Below, piece by piece: positions 41,300 through 49,076 of a DNA stretch of 64,000 bases. Position 1 is the stretch's first letter, and each line of letters opens with the position of its first letter. The position numbers were made by a program, and so were the translations under genes. The stretch spans positions 1 to 64,000 of IMG/VR virus record IMGVR_UViG_3300035099_000047, one strand, 5' to 3'. The notes beneath the pieces are model-generated. The model worked only from the letters and a program-made list of their open reading frames with translations. It ran no database searches and was not told the origin of the DNA. The stretch is from a virus.

Positions 41300-41480
41300 T
41301 CCCACCGGGACTGGTAGATCTCATTCAGAAAGAGCTACCAGTCCCATCTTCTTCTGATTCCTGCTTCAACAACCATTGCCTGACTAGTCAGGTCTTACAC
41401 AGTTTCCACAGGCGTTTGCTTGCCTAGGGCAAGCCTGTTCCAGTGGAACTCACCGTACAGCAAAGTCGATCCCCACCAAT
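41300..41480 (-). ncRNA. Structured 3' leader/ncRNA candidate
   Basis: The 320-base gap 41172-41492 has no gene but several perfect stems on the minus strand. GGGACTGGTAG pairs with CTACCAGTCCC (41307-41345). CCTGACTAGTCAGG is a 14-base palindrome. GCTTGCC-CTA-GGCAAGC is nested inside CAGGC/GCCTG, which is nested inside TTCCA/TGGAA. The terminator at 41237 closes it. Either a stable ncRNA or a long structured 3' UTR of the upstream gene. Confidence 0.5.
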
Positions 41481-41492
41481 CCCAACGGAGGC

Positions 41493-42056
41493 TCAATTGG
41501 TGACAGGCGTGACCTTGTCTCCATCCACGGTCAGGGCCCCAAACATCTGTCCAGCCATGGTGGACCACTTGGCTACAACGTAGGACTCTCTGGAGTTGCT
41601 CTTACCACCAGCAGCCACGTAATGCTTATCGATAGCTTCCGTCAGCTGTGCAATGGTGGAAGGACCCTTCAGTGCCACAACCACCTCCAAACCGGCCTTC
41701 ACCCGGCTGAGCTTAGATTGCTTGGGGGGCTTGGGGGCCTTGGCTGTCCCTCGTGGCCTTCCCCGCTTTTTCTCAACCACAGGGGCCGCAGGCTCAGTCG
41801 CCTCAGCAACACCTTCATCACCATTGGCTTCCACCACAGGCTTAGCCTCTTTAACCACCTCAACTTCGCCCTTGGTGCGGATCAACGTCTGAAGCGTTTC
41901 CAACTGCTCATCGGTCAGCTCCGCATCCTCCGGCTTCACCTGTTCAGCAATCTTGGCAACCTGCTCCATGGTCTTTTCCCGGCTCCAAGAACCCGCGTTC
42001 TTGTACCCGAGTGCCACACACAAACTCACAACATCCGACCTTAACAACTGAGTCAT
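41493..42056 (-). CDS. AT-hook-like basic DNA-binding protein (187 aa)
   Basis: Start at MTQLLRSDVVSLCVALGYKN. An acidic first half, an Ala/Pro/Glu linker, then KKRGRPRGTAKAPKPPKQSK (AT-hook GRPRG) and a folded C-terminus (LSRVKAGLEVVVALKGPSTI) with a possible winged helix. A TATAAT box lies upstream (42124-42129) without a clear -35. Likely a nucleoid-type or architectural DNA-binding protein. Confidence 0.6.
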   Translation of the reverse strand: MTQLLRSDVVSLCVALGYKNAGSWSREKTMEQVAKIAEQVKPEDAELTDEQLETLQTLIRTKGEVEVVKEAKPVVEANGDEGVAEATEPAAPVVEKKRGRPRGTAKAPKPPKQSKLSRVKAGLEVVVALKGPSTIAQLTEAIDKHYVAAGGKSNSRESYVVAKWSTMAGQMFGALTVDGDKVTPVTN

Positions 42057-42221
42057 CTCCGGTCTCCCTATCAACTAGAAATCGAACCTTTTGTTCAACC
42101 CACCTTGGGTCTCATCATTATCTATTATACACAGAGTTGAGTACAAACACACAGGATTCCAATAAAATTTTCAAAAATAGTTGCTACTCTTGAGTCCCCA
42201 ACTGGTTAGAACTTCAGTTCT

Positions 42222-43595
42222 TCATTTCACTGACAAAATCACAGGACAAGCAATGTCCAAGCAACCAGCTATCAGTACCTCTTGCCTCTCCGTACTATGA
42301 GCAAACCGACGATCCAGCAAATTGACGTGGATAATATCCTTTTCCTTCTCCTCCTCGCTGCTGTATAGCCCCAACATAGCTGTTACATGATCGTGTACCC
42401 TGCGATCATTGTTAAAATTGCGTTTACGCAATTGCATCCCGCTGTAACTCTCTGCATCCGCCTGAGTAGCAGTCACCACACAACAGTTGAAATCCTGACT
42501 CAAGCGGCGCAAATCCATCCAGTTGCGATTGATTTTGTCCCGTCGATCCTCCCTGCCATGGGGCAAAGCCAAAATGTCAGCATAATCTACCAACAACACA
42601 TCCACGTGCCATCCCTCACGGCCCCAACCTTGCAATTTAGATCTGATTTCAGCTACAGCCAAGCTACCAGCGCTATAACAACTCAAACGAAACAGATCTT
42701 TACCTCGACTAATCTTGCGCCAAGCCCGGAATGCTTCCACCCCACTAATACCCTCCAACCGCCTTTCTTCAACAACCGGGGGCAGCCTTTTGTCTTTGAA
42801 CTCTACAGGATACAAAACTGTCTTGGTCTTCAATGGTCGCCTCAACACCCGCTGACCCAGCCGCATCAGCACTTCGTATTTGGTATGATCCCCAGCATCA
42901 AAGTAAGCCAAGTTGCACCGAGCTTTGACAACCCGATAGGCTAGGTCTTGAATGAAAAAGCTCTTCCCCCGTTTAGAGCTTGCTATTAGCACCACCAACG
43001 CATCCCTGCGGAACTCGTTACCTATAAACCTGCCCAGCACCCCAGGGTAAGTAACCAACGGCCGCATGTGATCTTGATCATCAATTGCTTCCATCCACAC
43101 ATCCAAATCCTCAGTCACCTTAATCGTATCATCCCCATCCAAGTTCACAGGCCCCAGAGCACTCAACCGACCCTGAGCCCCGTAGGCGTCATTGCGGTCC
43201 TCGAGGTCAACCTGAGCCTCTTCTATTGCTTTCTTGACTTTAACTCTGGTAAGCAACGTACTACCCAAATCCAGAGCGTAGTCGGTACGATAGTGTTCCT
43301 GATTGTTTAGCCACTCATCGTTCAAACTAGTCAGCAACCGTTCCACCAACTTAACACTGTCTTCACTCCGACCAACAGCCCAATCCTCATACATACCCCG
43401 TATAGCCGGACCCGGGCTGGTGCCATACTTGCGCATGTAATCTATGCACCAACCGGCTACCATGTTTTCTTCATTGGTGCTAAACAAGTCCCCACCATTC
43501 CATATACCAGCTACTCTGGCGCAGACCACAGGGTCCATGATCATGGAACCCAGAAATCGCCGGGCATCCTTGCCTTCGTAACGAACCGATTTCAT
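42222..43595 (-). CDS. DnaB-like replicative helicase
   Basis: Start at MKSVRYEGKDARRFLGSMIM, 457 residues. The N-terminal helical part resembles the DnaB N-domain; the RecA-type core has Walker A VVLIASSKRGKSFF, Walker B VDVLLVDYADIL and the motif TATQADAESYSG. Walker A has S-S-K-R where GxxGxGK is usual, a phage-type variant. It unwinds DNA at the fork together with the primase at 50.0 kb. The gene lies directly after the replication protein at 43600. Confidence 0.82.
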   Translation of the reverse strand: MKSVRYEGKDARRFLGSMIMDPVVCARVAGIWNGGDLFSTNEENMVAGWCIDYMRKYGTSPGPAIRGMYEDWAVGRSEDSVKLVERLLTSLNDEWLNNQEHYRTDYALDLGSTLLTRVKVKKAIEEAQVDLEDRNDAYGAQGRLSALGPVNLDGDDTIKVTEDLDVWMEAIDDQDHMRPLVTYPGVLGRFIGNEFRRDALVVLIASSKRGKSFFIQDLAYRVVKARCNLAYFDAGDHTKYEVLMRLGQRVLRRPLKTKTVLYPVEFKDKRLPPVVEERRLEGISGVEAFRAWRKISRGKDLFRLSCYSAGSLAVAEIRSKLQGWGREGWHVDVLLVDYADILALPHGREDRRDKINRNWMDLRRLSQDFNCCVVTATQADAESYSGMQLRKRNFNNDRRVHDHVTAMLGLYSSEEEKEKDIIHVNLLDRRFAHSTERQEVLIAGCLDIACPVILSVK

Positions 43596-43599
43596 TAGT

Positions 43600-44832
43600 T
43601 CACACCCCAGCCTCGGCCATACAATTGTATACCGGATTGATGAAACCAGCCGGCAACCCAAACTCCTGCAACACCACGTCTAACTCCTCTTGAGTGGGCC
43701 TGCGTCGAGGGTTTTCAAATGATGCTGGATTGTATCGCTTTTGCCAAGTGTAGCAAATGGCTTTATACAACTTGTCCTCCGGACAGCCCGCATCCACCTT
43801 GTAACGATAGTATTGGGAATCTTGAGCAAGGAGCTTGAACCGCTTAGTGTCTATTGTACCGAACCCGGTCAAAGTCATGTGGCCATTGGTACCTTCTCGT
43901 TGATCCAATTCCCACAATCCCATATCTCTTTGATACTTGCCCCAGTAAGTACACATATCAGTTAATGCCCACAGCCGACGTATGTACTGCCACCAATAGG
44001 CTTTTTTGTACCACTTGATAAACTTCCAAACATCCTCGTTTGTAGCATTTCTTTCCTTCTTTACTCTATCAATTTCTCTCATGCAACCCTCTCTTGTAAC
44101 CGCTCTCCTTTTGGGTCCTGCATGGACTAAATCATCATCTTCATCAACTAACACTCCAAACAGGTAAGCTCCCTGTTCCCTTGTTTCTTGGTCATATTCG
44201 GATCCGCTGGGTTTTCCATGAGGACATTCCTTCATTTTGTGTGTGCGACATTTTTCGTTAGAAAAATGTCCCGCCTTTTTCCTAGTTGCCTTACTCTTAA
44301 TATAGGAGTTGGGGGTTTGACTAGGATCCAATACCGCAGTTTCACGGTAATTGGAGTCATGATTTTCTGGTTCCAAATACCGTGGTTCCCCAGTAGATGG
44401 AGTTCCTTGGTCACTAGTGTTTTGCACTTCTAAATACCCATTATCCAAAAGCCACAAGGTCACTACCCTGTGTATCCATTTAGCATTGATGCGAATGTGT
44501 CGCCTTGGAGGGCAACCGAACCTTGCTACTTCTATAGGAGCTCCATCTGCCTCCGATAGTTGCTTCAGTAGTCGGGCTTGTACCTCGTAGGATAGACCTA
44601 GTTCCTTTTGCATTTCCTCCACTGTGTAGAAAAACCAACCCCTATTCCACTTGTATCCCTTACTCTTCATAACCCTAGCGTGAAAACGCACTAGGGCATG
44701 AAGAAAACAAGCTTTTTCCAACCCTAGTTTTAGCACAATAGCTTGATGTACAGTGAAATGGCCTTTGCTAATCAGATCCCTCTTCATCAACTTCTTGAAT
44801 CCTTCCATCGTGAAATCTGCTGTTACTTTCAT
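43600..44832 (-). CDS. Replication winged-helix protein (410 aa)
   Basis: N-terminal part (KGHFTVHQAIVLKLGLEKAC, FFYTVEEMQKELGLSYEVQA) has a winged-helix look and matches the 44768 protein, so the two are paralogues. The C-terminal half is Trp/Tyr-rich (KFIKWYKKAYWWQYIRRLW). Genes of this design just before dnaB often encode origin-binding or helicase-loading proteins; that is the working call. Not proven by motif. Confidence 0.6.
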   Translation of the reverse strand: MKVTADFTMEGFKKLMKRDLISKGHFTVHQAIVLKLGLEKACFLHALVRFHARVMKSKGYKWNRGWFFYTVEEMQKELGLSYEVQARLLKQLSEADGAPIEVARFGCPPRRHIRINAKWIHRVVTLWLLDNGYLEVQNTSDQGTPSTGEPRYLEPENHDSNYRETAVLDPSQTPNSYIKSKATRKKAGHFSNEKCRTHKMKECPHGKPSGSEYDQETREQGAYLFGVLVDEDDDLVHAGPKRRAVTREGCMREIDRVKKERNATNEDVWKFIKWYKKAYWWQYIRRLWALTDMCTYWGKYQRDMGLWELDQREGTNGHMTLTGFGTIDTKRFKLLAQDSQYYRYKVDAGCPEDKLYKAICYTWQKRYNPASFENPRRRPTQEELDVVLQEFGLPAGFINPVYNCMAEAGV

Positions 44833-45241
44833 GTTCGTTCTCTCCCTCTTTGGGGTTGACTGATTTCATTTGATCAACGGCCCATTTAGCAATCATTTCG
44901 TTGACCGATTCCCACTTTATCCGTATATGTCTTTTTGCAGGCAATCCCATCCTTTTAGTTTCTATTACACCCTCCGCCATGAGCCTATTCAGTAATCTAG
45001 TTTGAGCCTCTACAGGTATTTCTAAACCTCGTTCTATCAAACTGGATGGACAACAGAACCACCCCCCTACCCGCATAGCTATTGGCAACTCACTGCAGTA
45101 ATCAATCAGGTAGTGCAGTAATCCAGCGGCCTCCAATCCCAAACGAGAAGCAGTACCTCGATGAACTCGGATGTAGTCGTCTAGTGATAGAGCGCTAAGC
45201 ATAAACGCTTGTTCTGTACAATTGTCATAGTCCATGTTCAT
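44768..45241 (-). CDS. Winged-helix paralogue (157 aa)
   Basis: Start MNMDYDNCTEQAFMLSALSL. It repeats the plan of the 410-aa protein: HRGTASRLGLEAAGLLHYLI, then SSLIERGLEIPVEAQTRLLN and LPAKRHIRIKW, each with a counterpart there. Overlaps that gene by 65 bases. Likely DNA-binding and formed by duplication. Confidence 0.6.
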   Translation of the reverse strand: MNMDYDNCTEQAFMLSALSLDDYIRVHRGTASRLGLEAAGLLHYLIDYCSELPIAMRVGGWFCCPSSLIERGLEIPVEAQTRLLNRLMAEGVIETKRMGLPAKRHIRIKWESVNEMIAKWAVDQMKSVNPKEGENEHESNSRFHDGRIQEVDEEGSD

Positions 45242-45303
45242 TTTCCTATGTTGTGGTTTACAACTTCTCACTCCAGGCCAGTCTGTGTTTAGGTCTGGAT
45301 GAA

Positions 45304-45672
45304 TTAGAAAGGGGTGTAGTGTTTTTCATCGTGTTCTTCCGGCGTCAGCGCAAGCAGATTTCCTGGTCGGTTGTTGGTATTATTGCTATCTTTGTGATGG
45401 ATGTCATGGTTTTCTGGTACAACTCGTCGATGATAATTCATCCATACCAGACGGGACAGGCTTATGGCAGCTACGGTTCGATGACCCCCACATCTCAATT
45501 CAGCTTGAATGAATAACCTATTTTCCCCGTCAACTTTTGGGGACAGTTTGACATACTTACGACGGGAATTGTGGAACTTCCATACCGATCCATCCCGGTT
45601 GACTAGCAGCCTAGCGCTCCGCAGTAGATCAAAGAAAAATTGGTCATTCTTGGCTTTGTTGTCCCGAGGCAT
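45304..45672 (-). CDS. HNH homing endonuclease (122 aa)
   Basis: A free-standing HNH enzyme. HDIHHKDSNNTNNRPGNL carries the HNH core; RLVWMNYHRRVVPENH precedes it as usual. The N-terminus (GSVWKFHNSRRKYVKL) is the DNA-binding part. Such genes insert between phage genes and spread by cutting uninvaded relatives. It follows a promoter/terminator pair rather than another gene, suggesting a recent arrival in an intergenic site. Confidence 0.88.
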   Translation of the reverse strand: MPRDNKAKNDQFFFDLLRSARLLVNRDGSVWKFHNSRRKYVKLSPKVDGENRLFIQAELRCGGHRTVAAISLSRLVWMNYHRRVVPENHDIHHKDSNNTNNRPGNLLALTPEEHDEKHYTPF

Positions 45673-45702
45673 GTTGGCAGCGCTAGCGTAACATCATCTC
45701 AG

Positions 45703-45754
45703 TGGAAAAAAGTAGAGCCCGTCCGACCCTTGCGGGTTAGCTCCGGACGGGCTC
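45703..45754 (-). terminator. Rho-independent terminator
   Basis: Minus strand: GAGCCCGTCCG, an 18-base loop holding ACCC/GGGT, then CGGACGGGCTC and TACTTTTTT. An 11-bp perfect stem followed by a U run; strong. Confidence 0.88.
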
Positions 45755-45803
45755 AAATACGGCTCGATGGGATCGCGGTGGACGGGACCTTACCGCATGC
45801 CGT
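45703..45803 (-). ncRNA. Short ncRNA with own promoter and terminator (about 100 nt)
   Basis: The promoter at 45810-45838 should start RNA near 45803, and the terminator ends it about 100 nt later, with no coding frame in between. Inside are GCGGT...ACCGC and CGGC...GCCG stems. A 10-base segment in the terminator loop is fully complementary to a segment further upstream (see finding). Confidence 0.65.
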
Positions 45804-45809
45804 GTTTCT

Positions 45810-45838
45810 ATTATATTAGGTTGATACATACGGGTCAA
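45810..45838 (-). promoter_or_regulatory. Sigma-70-type promoter
   Basis: TTGACC, 17 bases, TATAAT on the minus strand. It drives the short ncRNA at 45703-45803. Confidence 0.85.
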
Positions 45839-45968
45839 GGCCCCGCCAATAAATAACCCACCGAACCACTGGGAGCTAACCAGGGTGGCCAACCATCTGC
45901 ACCTCCGTCACGAGGGACCTTATGTCCATCAGCCTCAAGGCTATAGCCTTAAACGTTTTAGCCTAACT

Positions 45969-45977
45969 ATTATACCA
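45969..45977 (-). promoter_or_regulatory. Possible extended -10 promoter
   Basis: TGGTATAAT on the minus strand; -35 poor. It could start a longer RNA covering 45703-45962, which contains the palindrome AAGGCTATAGCCTT and a CTGG...CCAG hairpin. Confidence 0.45.
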
Positions 45978-46009
45978 CTTGATTGGCGCGGATTTTTAGA
46001 ATCCCAAGG

Positions 46010-46480
46010 TCATTTGGAAGCTTTGACAAATCTACCCCGCTCTCGGGGCTGCTGTTTAGCAGCTTCACTCCACTCCTTGCGGGATCGATCGTCCCAGGGC
46101 AACCCGTTGACATACCTCCAGGGCAATTCGGCCCCCTTGGGAATTAACTGCTCCGTTGCTGGTTCCAGGTCCTGCTCCAACACCTCTACGGGTTGGTTAG
46201 TAACACCCCGAGTCACCAACCAAACCAGCACTGAACTATCAACAGCCAGGTAGGGAGGATCAGATCCACCGTCCGGGTAGCAGGCGTCGTTTGGGTAGCA
46301 GGCGTGAACGTAACGCCCTAAAAACCGCTTGCGGGCTCCCACCACCACACCAACAAAAGGGGTGGTGGTTGTTTCACGGTGGACCCGCTTGTGCTGATCC
46401 TCGTCATAATGGACACTGCAGGTTGCCTTGACCAAAACCCATTGACCAACGTGGAACCGGGGTTTACCTTTTTTGCTCAT
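46010..46480 (-). CDS. SH3/KOW-like phage protein (156 aa)
   Basis: MSKKGKPRFHVGQWVLVKAT, then FVGVVVGARKRFLGRYV and YLAVDSSVLVWLVTRGV: repeated short strands with Gly turns, as in small SH3-like folds. The end is basic (KQQPRERGRFVKASK). From memory similar proteins occur in many phages as unassigned genes. Last gene before the ncRNA region. Confidence 0.55.
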   Translation of the reverse strand: MSKKGKPRFHVGQWVLVKATCSVHYDEDQHKRVHRETTTTPFVGVVVGARKRFLGRYVHACYPNDACYPDGGSDPPYLAVDSSVLVWLVTRGVTNQPVEVLEQDLEPATEQLIPKGAELPWRYVNGLPWDDRSRKEWSEAAKQQPRERGRFVKASK

Positions 46481-46763
46481 TCAATTGTTTCCTCAGTTTT
46501 TCGATATCTTTGATAGTCTGATCCGGCCAGCTACCTGTAGGCCAGACCTTTTCATTGACCTTCATCGCCTCAACTATCAATCCGATAAATCCTTTTTGGA
46601 TCTCAACCTCAGACTTCAGCTCATTTATCTCGTTTTGAGCCTGCCTCAGTTCAGTTTTCAAACGTCTAACCTGAAAAGCAGGATCAACAACAATCATTGC
46701 CATCAGAACCACTCCTGCAATAAAAGTAAGTACCAACAAAACTCGCAGTGAAAGAGTCAACAT
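46464..46763 (-). CDS. Membrane-anchored coiled-coil protein (99 aa)
   Basis: Residues 5-26 (SLRVLLVLTFIAGVVLMAMI) span the membrane, followed by a coiled coil (RRLKTELRQAQNEINELKSE). This plan (N-terminal anchor, periplasmic coil) is that of inner-membrane spanins (Rz), but there is no overlapping lipoprotein gene, so the lysis role is only a possibility. Strong GGAGGG site. Confidence 0.6.
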   Translation of the reverse strand: MLTLSLRVLLVLTFIAGVVLMAMIVVDPAFQVRRLKTELRQAQNEINELKSEVEIQKGFIGLIVEAMKVNEKVWPTGSWPDQTIKDIEKLRKQLNEQKR

Positions 46764-46930
46764 GGTTTTTGTCCCTCCAATTTCTCATTGTTCTCAATGT
46801 GGATCACAAACCGTTGACCCCTGACCACCATGAACCGAATGGAGTGATACTGATTGCTTTCGTCCTCCACAACTACTTCAAGATGTTTATCGCAAGGTTG
46901 CAGGTATTTGAGGAACTTGCCAATAGTCAT
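46757..46930 (-). CDS. Hypothetical protein (57 aa)
   Basis: AGGAGG precedes ATG of MTIGKFLKYLQPCDKHLEVV. One helix then strands (YHSIRFMVVRGQRFVIHI). It follows a hairpin (GGGGACC/GGTCCCC) in its leader. Family unknown. Confidence 0.6.
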   Translation of the reverse strand: MTIGKFLKYLQPCDKHLEVVVEDESNQYHSIRFMVVRGQRFVIHIENNEKLEGQKPC

Positions 46931-46986
46931 TGTATTCCTCCTATTGGGGACCTTATGCAATTTCCTACCAATAGTAGGTCCCCTTT

Positions 46987-47085
46987 TTATCCAAATTTCA
47001 ACTTCTTTTGCTGTATTTTACCACAGATAGTGCATCGGCGCTCTTGCCAAATCACTGTTCTAGTTAAAGGTTTCCCAATAGTCAC
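46987..47085 (-). CDS. Small protein with CxxC (32 aa)
   Basis: GTG overlapping the upstream stop (GTGA) opens MTIGKPLTRTVIWQERRCTI then CGKIQQKKLKFG. The CTIC pair and basic composition suggest a half zinc knuckle. Short, but coupled and in line with neighbours. Confidence 0.5.
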   Translation of the reverse strand: MTIGKPLTRTVIWQERRCTICGKIQQKKLKFG

Positions 47086-47204
47086 TCCCCCTCGATGATG
47101 TTGGATGCCCCCCAATCTGCCACCTTTTTCTCCCACTGAGTAAATTCCTCACACACATGGACACCCATCAAACGGCCATATAATCGTTTCAATTGTTTCC
47201 ACAT
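47082..47204 (-). CDS. Small protein (40 aa)
   Basis: ATG 47204 opens MWKQLKRLYGRLMGVHVCEE and then FTQWEKKVADWGASNIIEGE. Basic start, acidic end. The pattern C-(E/K)-E-F-T-x-W-E is one I recall from small phage proteins. Lies between two minus-strand genes, with tight spacing. Confidence 0.55.
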   Translation of the reverse strand: MWKQLKRLYGRLMGVHVCEEFTQWEKKVADWGASNIIEGE

Positions 47205-47214
47205 TTCCAACCCC

Positions 47215-47529
47215 TTAGCAATGACCAGACATCAAAGTGGAACCTGCGCAATAAGGAGCAAGAACCATCCTTTTCGTGCACATGGCGTATGAAGTCAATC
47301 TTTGGCTGAAGACCAAAGGAAGGGTCCTCATCGTTCGTTTTCGGCGGCTGCCGACTATCCGAGGGGGGAGTGAACTTCTGTTGATCGGGAATACACGGAA
47401 CTTGCTGTTCGAGTTGTTTTTTCGATCACAAACAACACTCAAACACACTATAACCACACCAACAAACACTATGAAACTAAGGCGGCCCACAGCTTCATCT
47501 ACCACGTAAACAGGTATGGGCTCTGGCAT
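47215..47529 (-). CDS. Small membrane protein (104 aa)
   Basis: After MPEPIPVYVVDEAVG, residues 16-34 (RLSFIVFVGVVIVCLSVV) form one membrane segment; the rest is basic (RRKRTMRT) and lies in the cytoplasm. No family recognised. Confidence 0.5.
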   Translation of the reverse strand: MPEPIPVYVVDEAVGRLSFIVFVGVVIVCLSVVCDRKNNSNSKFRVFPINRSSLPPRIVGSRRKRTMRTLPLVFSQRLTSYAMCTKRMVLAPYCAGSTLMSGHC

Positions 47530-47602
47530 GGTTTTGTCCTAATTCTGCTTTTTGTAAGCAACTGTGTGGATAATCCTTTGAAAGACCCAGATGATAACAT
47601 CC

Positions 47603-47955
47603 TTGTCTAGTCTTGTCGGGTCAGGTCTGGTTTCGTCGAGTCGGGTCGCATCTCGCCTGGTCCGGTCCGGTCTAGTCACGTCCTATCATGTCCAATCCGG
47701 TCTTGCCGTGCCCTGGTCCAGCCTGGTTTGGTTGGGTTTTATTTGGTATAATCTTGTTGCACCCAGCCCTATCTAACCCAATTGTGTCGCGTTGCATCGG
47801 TCTGGTCTAGTCTTGTCTGATCCGGTCTCGTCCCGCCCTGTCTCGCCTGGTCAGGTCCAATCGTGTCATGTTCGATCTGGTTTGGTCTTGTTGGGTCAGG
47901 TCTTGTCAGGTCTAACCTTGTCCTGTCAAGTCTGGTCCAATCTAGTTGTGGGGTC
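47603..47955 (+). repeat. Pentamer array 1: degenerate NNGTC units
   Basis: About 70 units of five bases, consensus NNGTC on the plus strand (NNATC, NNGCC and NNGTT are the common variants). The first two bases vary freely. The middle (about 47700-47790) is more decayed and has phase slips. The last unit touches the stop of the 47954 gene. It fills the whole gap between two genes; the open frames read through it are by-products of the repeat. Confidence 0.9.
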
Positions 47956-48481
47956 AAGTATCCTTCATCAGCTCTAACAACTTGCTGGGCTCTATTTGAC
48001 GTAGCCTAGTCCGGCCATCTTGTGAAAGCAAACGCTGTGCCTTATTGTGAAAGCCGCCAGAACTCAGCAATGATTCCATACCCATTTGAGCCGTCCTGAT
48101 ATTCAGTTCCAGTCGTTCCTCTGGGCTCATTTCCGACCGATCAGTCCCAACTGCTATGCGCATCATCCTCTTGGAAAACTTGTGGATGCGCTTGGAACCT
48201 CGATTCAATACCTTTAGTCGGCCCTTTGAATCTAAACACACCCAAGCTTTCTCCTCGGGAAACCACCTCCACGTCACGTTGTAATTGACTTCGGTGTAGT
48301 AAATCGCGTAAGTTACATTGCGGTATCCCGGAGATTTGGAATCGCAGGGCCTACCTACAATTTTGTTCATTTCCTCCAGGGGAATTTTGTCCCCTGGTTT
48401 TCCTTTGCACATGTGTTGAACAGCTGCAGCAGTGTAACTGCTAAGCTCATACATGCGCCTGCCGTCTCCCACGTTACTCAT
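47954..48481 (-). CDS. Hypothetical protein flanked by pentamer arrays (175 aa)
   Basis: MSNVGDGRRMYELSSYTAAA, then VTYAIYYTEVNYNVTWRWFP and a basic, helical second half (KRIHKFSKRMMRIAVGTD). It could be DNA- or RNA-binding; no domain recognised. Arrays 1 and 2 lie directly on both sides, making it a candidate for a protein that acts on or maintains them. That is only a positional guess. Confidence 0.55.
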   Translation of the reverse strand: MSNVGDGRRMYELSSYTAAAVQHMCKGKPGDKIPLEEMNKIVGRPCDSKSPGYRNVTYAIYYTEVNYNVTWRWFPEEKAWVCLDSKGRLKVLNRGSKRIHKFSKRMMRIAVGTDRSEMSPEERLELNIRTAQMGMESLLSSGGFHNKAQRLLSQDGRTRLRQIEPSKLLELMKDT

Positions 48482-48502
48482 AAATCGATCCTTTCTTTGG
48501 TT

Positions 48503-49062
48503 AAGTCTCGTCTTGTCTTGTTGTGTCGCGTTCAGTTTTGTCTAGTCTAGTCGGGTCAGGTCACATCGGGTTGGGTCTAGTCTGGTCGGGCCCTGTCATG
48601 CCTTGTCTGGTGTGCTTTGATCGCACCGTGCCCCGTTTAATCTAACCGTGTTGTGCTTGATTAGACCTTGCTTTGTCCAGTCAGGTCATATTGCGTCAAG
48701 TCGGGTCTGGTCCAGTCTCGTCAAGCCTTGTCAGGTCCGGTCTCGTCCAGTCATGTCTAGTCACGTCATGTCCAGTCCAATCCTGTCACGTCATGTCCCG
48801 TCTTGTCATGTCTAGTCAAGTCCGGTCCAGTCGAGTCCTGCCCCGTCCTGTCTAGTCACGTCATGTCCAGTCCAGTCTCGCCCAGTCAGGTTTGGTCTGG
48901 TCCGGCATCGTCCAGCTATATCTAGTCCTGTCTTGTCGCGTCACGTCCAGTCCCGTCACGTCCAGTCGCGTCCAGTCTAGTCCTGTCCCGTCTCGCCTCG
49001 CCTAGTCCAGTCATGTCTCGTCATGTCCTGTCAAGCCGTGTCCTGTCAAGCCTTGTCCTGTC
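48503..49062 (+). repeat. Pentamer array 2: 112 NNGTC units in perfect phase
   Basis: 560 bases from AAGTC (48503) to CTGTC (49062), a whole number of 5-base steps. Almost every unit ends GTC; most deviations are transitions (G to A, T to C, C to T). The first two bases of each unit look unconstrained. It fills the gap between genes 47954 and 49077. Confidence 0.93.
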
Positions 49063-49076
49063 ATGACATACTGAGT

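Noticed and set aside
42124-42129. TATAAT upstream of the AT-hook gene as a promoter
   Set aside because: No acceptable -35 at 16-18 bases and no TGn extension; left out as a feature.
45673-46009. Group I intron or HEARO-type element formed by the structured RNA and HNH gene
   Set aside because: Flanking genes (46010 and 44768) are not halves of one gene, no intron core (P7-like) motif seen, and the HNH protein lacks an IscB-type RuvC part.
46940-46990. Plus-strand terminator GGGGACC/GGTCCCC-TTTTT
   Set aside because: No plus-strand gene would use it; on the minus strand it is a leader hairpin of the 46757 gene.
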